Source of the DNA: JBCBSP01 sp039819095
GTDB taxonomy: Bacteria > Pseudomonadota > Alphaproteobacteria > Caulobacterales > Maricaulaceae
DNA length: 64,000 nucleotides
Direction: 5' to 3'
NCBI GenBank assembly: GCA_039819095.1
Contig: JBCBSP010000006.1
Location: 124,001 to 188,000, forward strand
Part shown: positions 61,533-64,000 of the stretch, piece by piece
Layout of the letters: each line of letters starts with the position of its first letter
Position numbering within the stretch: the first letter of the stretch is position 1
Notes under the pieces: generated by a model
What the model saw: the letters and a program-made list of their open reading frames with translations, nothing else
The model's database searches: none
What the model was told of the DNA's origin: nothing
Made by a program: the position numbers and the translations under genes

Positions 61533-63536
61533 ATGGTCTACAGATTTTTTGCTCAGTGCAGCGCACTTGCGCTCCTCGTCTCCGGCGCCGCAGCGCAGGA
61601 CAACGCTCAGCTTGCCGAGGAAACCACGCAGGCTGGCTCGGAGCCGACCGCGACGACGGATGTGATAACGGTTTTCAGCCGCGTGCCGCAAACGCTCGAC
61701 CAGGTCGGATCCGCGACGAGCATCGTGTCCGGGGCCACGATCGAGCTGCAGGGCATTCAGGTGCTTGATGAAGCGCTGGAGCGCACGCCGGGCGTTTCGA
61801 TCACCCGATCGGGCGGGTTCGGTCAGAACACGCAGGTGCGCATGCGCGGTTTCACCACCAAGCACACCTTGACCATTATCGATGGCGTGAAGATCACCAA
61901 TCCGGCGGAGTTCGACAATCAGTTCGGCATTGAGCACGTCATGCTCGACAATATCGAGCAGATCGAGGTTCTGCGCGGTCCGCAATCAGGCATTTACGGG
62001 GCCGACGCGGTCGCTGGCGTCATCAGCATCGTGACCGCGCGCGGCGCAGGCGACCCGGATTTGCGCCTGTCGGCGATGGCGGCCTCTAACGACACCTACG
62101 AACTCTCCGTAGGGTCCCAAGGCGCCGTTGCAAACGGACGCCTGGGATACTCGGCAAGCTTGAGCTGGTTCGACACGGGCGGCATTTCACTGGCGAGCCG
62201 GGCGCCGGGCAATGTCGAGGACGACGGCTATGAGAATATCAGCTTCATCGGGAATATCGACTACGACATCACCGGTCTTCTGAGTTTGCGAGCCGGCGCG
62301 CGCTATTCGGACAGCAATAACGATACCGACACCAACTTCACCCAGACCACTGACCCCAACGCGCCTTTCTTCCGGCCAGACCTTCCCTCCTTCCTGTTTC
62401 AGGACAGCGACGGCTCCATCGAAAGCCGGCAGGGCGTCTACTATGCCGGCCTGAATTATGACGGCGCGCGCGTGTCTCATGACGCGCAGATTTCCTACAC
62501 CAATCTGGAAACCGAAAGCGACGAACCCGGCGGCGCTTTCGCCAGCGAGGGCGAAGGCTTTGAACTGCAGTATTACGCCACGATTGATATCGGCGATTTC
62601 GGGTTTCTTGGACCGGACAGCTTTCTGGTTGCCGGCGCAGACCACCGCCAGGACAACGCCTTTTTCGATCAAACACGCGGGTTCGAGTTCGCTGCGATCG
62701 ACGAAAGCCTCGACAATACCGGCGTGTTCCTGACCGCAAACCTTGAACTCGCCGAGGGGCTTTTCCTGTCGCTGTCCGGTCGCATCGACGACAATGAACG
62801 CTTCGGCGATGTTTCCACCGGCCGCGCCGCAATCGCGTACACGCTCCCGTCCCGCATCACCGGTGCTTCCGACATCAAGCTGCGCGCTTCTTACGGCACG
62901 GGTCGCGAGGCGCCGGGTCTGCGTCAGCTGCTCGGCCGCTCGCTCACTTTCGAGGGCAATCCGAACCTGCAGCCGGAAGAAACCTGGATGTACGACGCCG
63001 GTATTGATGCAAGCTTCCTCAACGACCGTGTGACGGTGAGCCTGACCGGCTATGTCGGGGAAGCCGATGACGGCATTTTCAACGTATTCGATCCGGTGGC
63101 GCAGGTCAGCCGACCGCAGAATATCAGCTCGGTGGTTGAGATGTCCGGGATCGAGCTTGAGAGCCTTATCCGCTTCACCTCCGCGATTGATCTGAGCCTC
63201 GCCTATACGAATGCAAGCTCAGAGATCGCCGCCAGCGGCCAGCAACTCTTTGGCCGCCCGGAAAACGAGTTCAGCTTCGCGCTGACCGCCCGCGCGACCG
63301 ACAAGCTGACCGTGGTCCTTGACGGGTATGCGCGCTCGGAATTCTTCAGCGATTATCCCAGCACGTTCGAGTTGGACGGCTATCAGCTGCTGAACGCCAA
63401 CGCCGCTTACGACCTCAACGATCAGGTGACATTGCGCGCCGGGGTGAAGAATATCTTTGACGAGGACTATGAAGAAAAGCTGGGCGATAGCGCTTTCGGG
63501 CGCACGTTCGAAGCTCGCATAACCGTACGTTTCTAA
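61533..63536 (+). CDS. TonB-dependent outer-membrane receptor, BtuB/siderophore type
   Basis: A 667-residue receptor with signal peptide (about 1-21, VSGAAAQ), TonB-box-like DVITVFSR, plug domain (ALERTPGVSITRSGGFGQ, RMRGFTTKHTLTIIDGVKI, IEVLRGPQSGIYGADAVAG) and a 22-strand type barrel ending EARITVRF. Size and plug style are nearer BtuB and iron-chelate receptors than the large receptor at 11 kb. GGAGGGG lies before the ATG. A glycerophosphodiesterase begins 15 bases downstream with its own strong ribosome site, so the two are probably an operon; the ligand may be phosphodiester-related, but this is inference. Confidence 0.95.
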   Translation: MVYRFFAQCSALALLVSGAAAQDNAQLAEETTQAGSEPTATTDVITVFSRVPQTLDQVGSATSIVSGATIELQGIQVLDEALERTPGVSITRSGGFGQNTQVRMRGFTTKHTLTIIDGVKITNPAEFDNQFGIEHVMLDNIEQIEVLRGPQSGIYGADAVAGVISIVTARGAGDPDLRLSAMAASNDTYELSVGSQGAVANGRLGYSASLSWFDTGGISLASRAPGNVEDDGYENISFIGNIDYDITGLLSLRAGARYSDSNNDTDTNFTQTTDPNAPFFRPDLPSFLFQDSDGSIESRQGVYYAGLNYDGARVSHDAQISYTNLETESDEPGGAFASEGEGFELQYYATIDIGDFGFLGPDSFLVAGADHRQDNAFFDQTRGFEFAAIDESLDNTGVFLTANLELAEGLFLSLSGRIDDNERFGDVSTGRAAIAYTLPSRITGASDIKLRASYGTGREAPGLRQLLGRSLTFEGNPNLQPEETWMYDAGIDASFLNDRVTVSLTGYVGEADDGIFNVFDPVAQVSRPQNISSVVEMSGIELESLIRFTSAIDLSLAYTNASSEIAASGQQLFGRPENEFSFALTARATDKLTVVLDGYARSEFFSDYPSTFELDGYQLLNANAAYDLNDQVTLRAGVKNIFDEDYEEKLGDSAFGRTFEARITVRF

Positions 63537-63550
63537 GAATGGAGGCGGTT

Positions 63551-64000
63551 ATGATCGCTCGCATTTCGGCCCTCGGCCTCGTCCTGTTCGCCGCGCCTGC
63601 GCTCGCCGATCCGCTCACGCGTGACTTACCCGAGCCGCCAGTCCGTTTCGACGCATCTTCGACGGTAAACGATCATTTGCGCTGTCTCGACGATGCAGAC
63701 GTGACGCTCGTCAGCGGCCATCGCGGCGGACCGGAGCCCGGCTTTCCGGAGAACGCGATCGAGACTTTCGCCAACACGCTCTCGCAAGGCCCTTACCTGC
63801 TTGAGGTGGATGTACGCCAGACCGCCGACGGGGTTTATGTCCTCATCCACGACAACACGCTTGAGCGCACCACGACCGGCGAAGGCCGGGTTGATGAGAC
63901 GAGCTGGGCGGAGCTGAAGACCTACCGCCTCGTCGATAACGACGGCGTTCAGACCGAGTTCCGAACACCCAGCGTCACAGAGGCTCTGGCCTGGGCGGAG
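63551..64000 (+). CDS. Glycerophosphodiester phosphodiesterase, N-terminal part
   Basis: The first 150 codons of a gene that runs off the window. It has a signal peptide (IARISALGLVLFAAPALA), then the GDPD signature: GHRGGPEPGFPENAIETF, LEVDVRQTADGVYVLIHDN and LERTTTGEGRV, carrying the expected Glu/Asp metal ligands and two catalytic His. Exported members release glycerol 3-phosphate from phospholipid head-group diesters in the periplasm. GGAGG is five bases before the ATG. It is paired with the TonB receptor upstream. Confidence 0.93.
   Translation, partial: MIARISALGLVLFAAPALADPLTRDLPEPPVRFDASSTVNDHLRCLDDADVTLVSGHRGGPEPGFPENAIETFANTLSQGPYLLEVDVRQTADGVYVLIHDNTLERTTTGEGRVDETSWAELKTYRLVDNDGVQTEFRTPSVTEALAWAE

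Overview
The window is high-G+C, densely packed bacterial chromosome that looks like an alphaproteobacterium of the Maricaulales/Hyphomonadaceae type (Maricaulis or Oceanicaulis relatives). The clues are a fused acetylglutamate kinase/synthase next to an acetylornithine-type carbamoyltransferase (the arrangement known from Maricaulis and Xanthomonas), a complete ybgC-tolQRAB-pal-cpoB cluster joined to ruvCAB, tilS and ftsH, and two large TonB-dependent receptors. The taxon is an inference; no rRNA or tRNA gene was found to settle it. There is no phage, insertion sequence or CRISPR array.

Layout. 1-1.6 kb: end of a GT39 glycosyltransferase and a lipoprotein MsrA. 1.7-5.0 kb (minus): arginine operon argF'-argB/NAGS-argC with 4-bp overlaps. 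5.1-11.1 kb: L,D-transpeptidase, a ferritin-like di-iron protein, a secreted Cys-rich protein facing an XRE regulator, and a membrane-protein/fatty-acid-hydroxylase pair. 11.2-15.9 kb: a TonB receptor, an A+T-rich intergenic island, a secreted repeat protein and a small membrane protein. 16-28.3 kb (plus): PQQ sugar dehydrogenase lipoprotein, then a tight run of serine hydrolase, GMC oxidoreductase, aldehyde dehydrogenase, penicillin acylase, SDR and M20 peptidase, then an ABC exporter. 28.5-31.3 kb: DEAD-box helicase and folP. 31.5-42.9 kb (minus): ruvC-ruvA-ruvB-ybgC-tolQ-tolR-tolA-tolB-pal-cpoB-tilS-ftsH (then folP beyond a terminator). 43-45.3 kb: alkylsulfatase-like lipoprotein and a YjhX-family protein. 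45.5-51.5 kb (minus): tkt, pgi, aldo/keto reductase, cmk, yebC. 51.6-57.2 kb (plus): kdsB, histidine phosphatase, O-antigen ligase, sugar transferase, small transaldolase, glmM, which are mostly envelope-sugar functions. 57.2-64 kb: AraC-type membrane regulator with S41 peptidase, YmdB-type phosphoesterase, XRE/PAS-like regulator, a TonB receptor and the start of a glycerophosphodiesterase.

The most interesting unexplained signal is a perfect 15-bp palindrome, GTGAAC-N3-GTTCAC, found twice. One copy lies upstream of the ferritin-like di-iron gene and one upstream of the gene pair ending in a membrane di-iron hydroxylase. A degenerate copy lies ahead of the hydrolase/GMC/ALDH/acylase operon. 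This suggests one small-ligand-responsive repressor controlling a lipid- or amide-oxidation regulon. A second candidate is the secreted protein at 14.3 kb with about six degenerate repeats of a YxTITExVLV motif and a Ser/His-rich tract, placed behind a strikingly A+T-rich promoter with a perfect IHF consensus.
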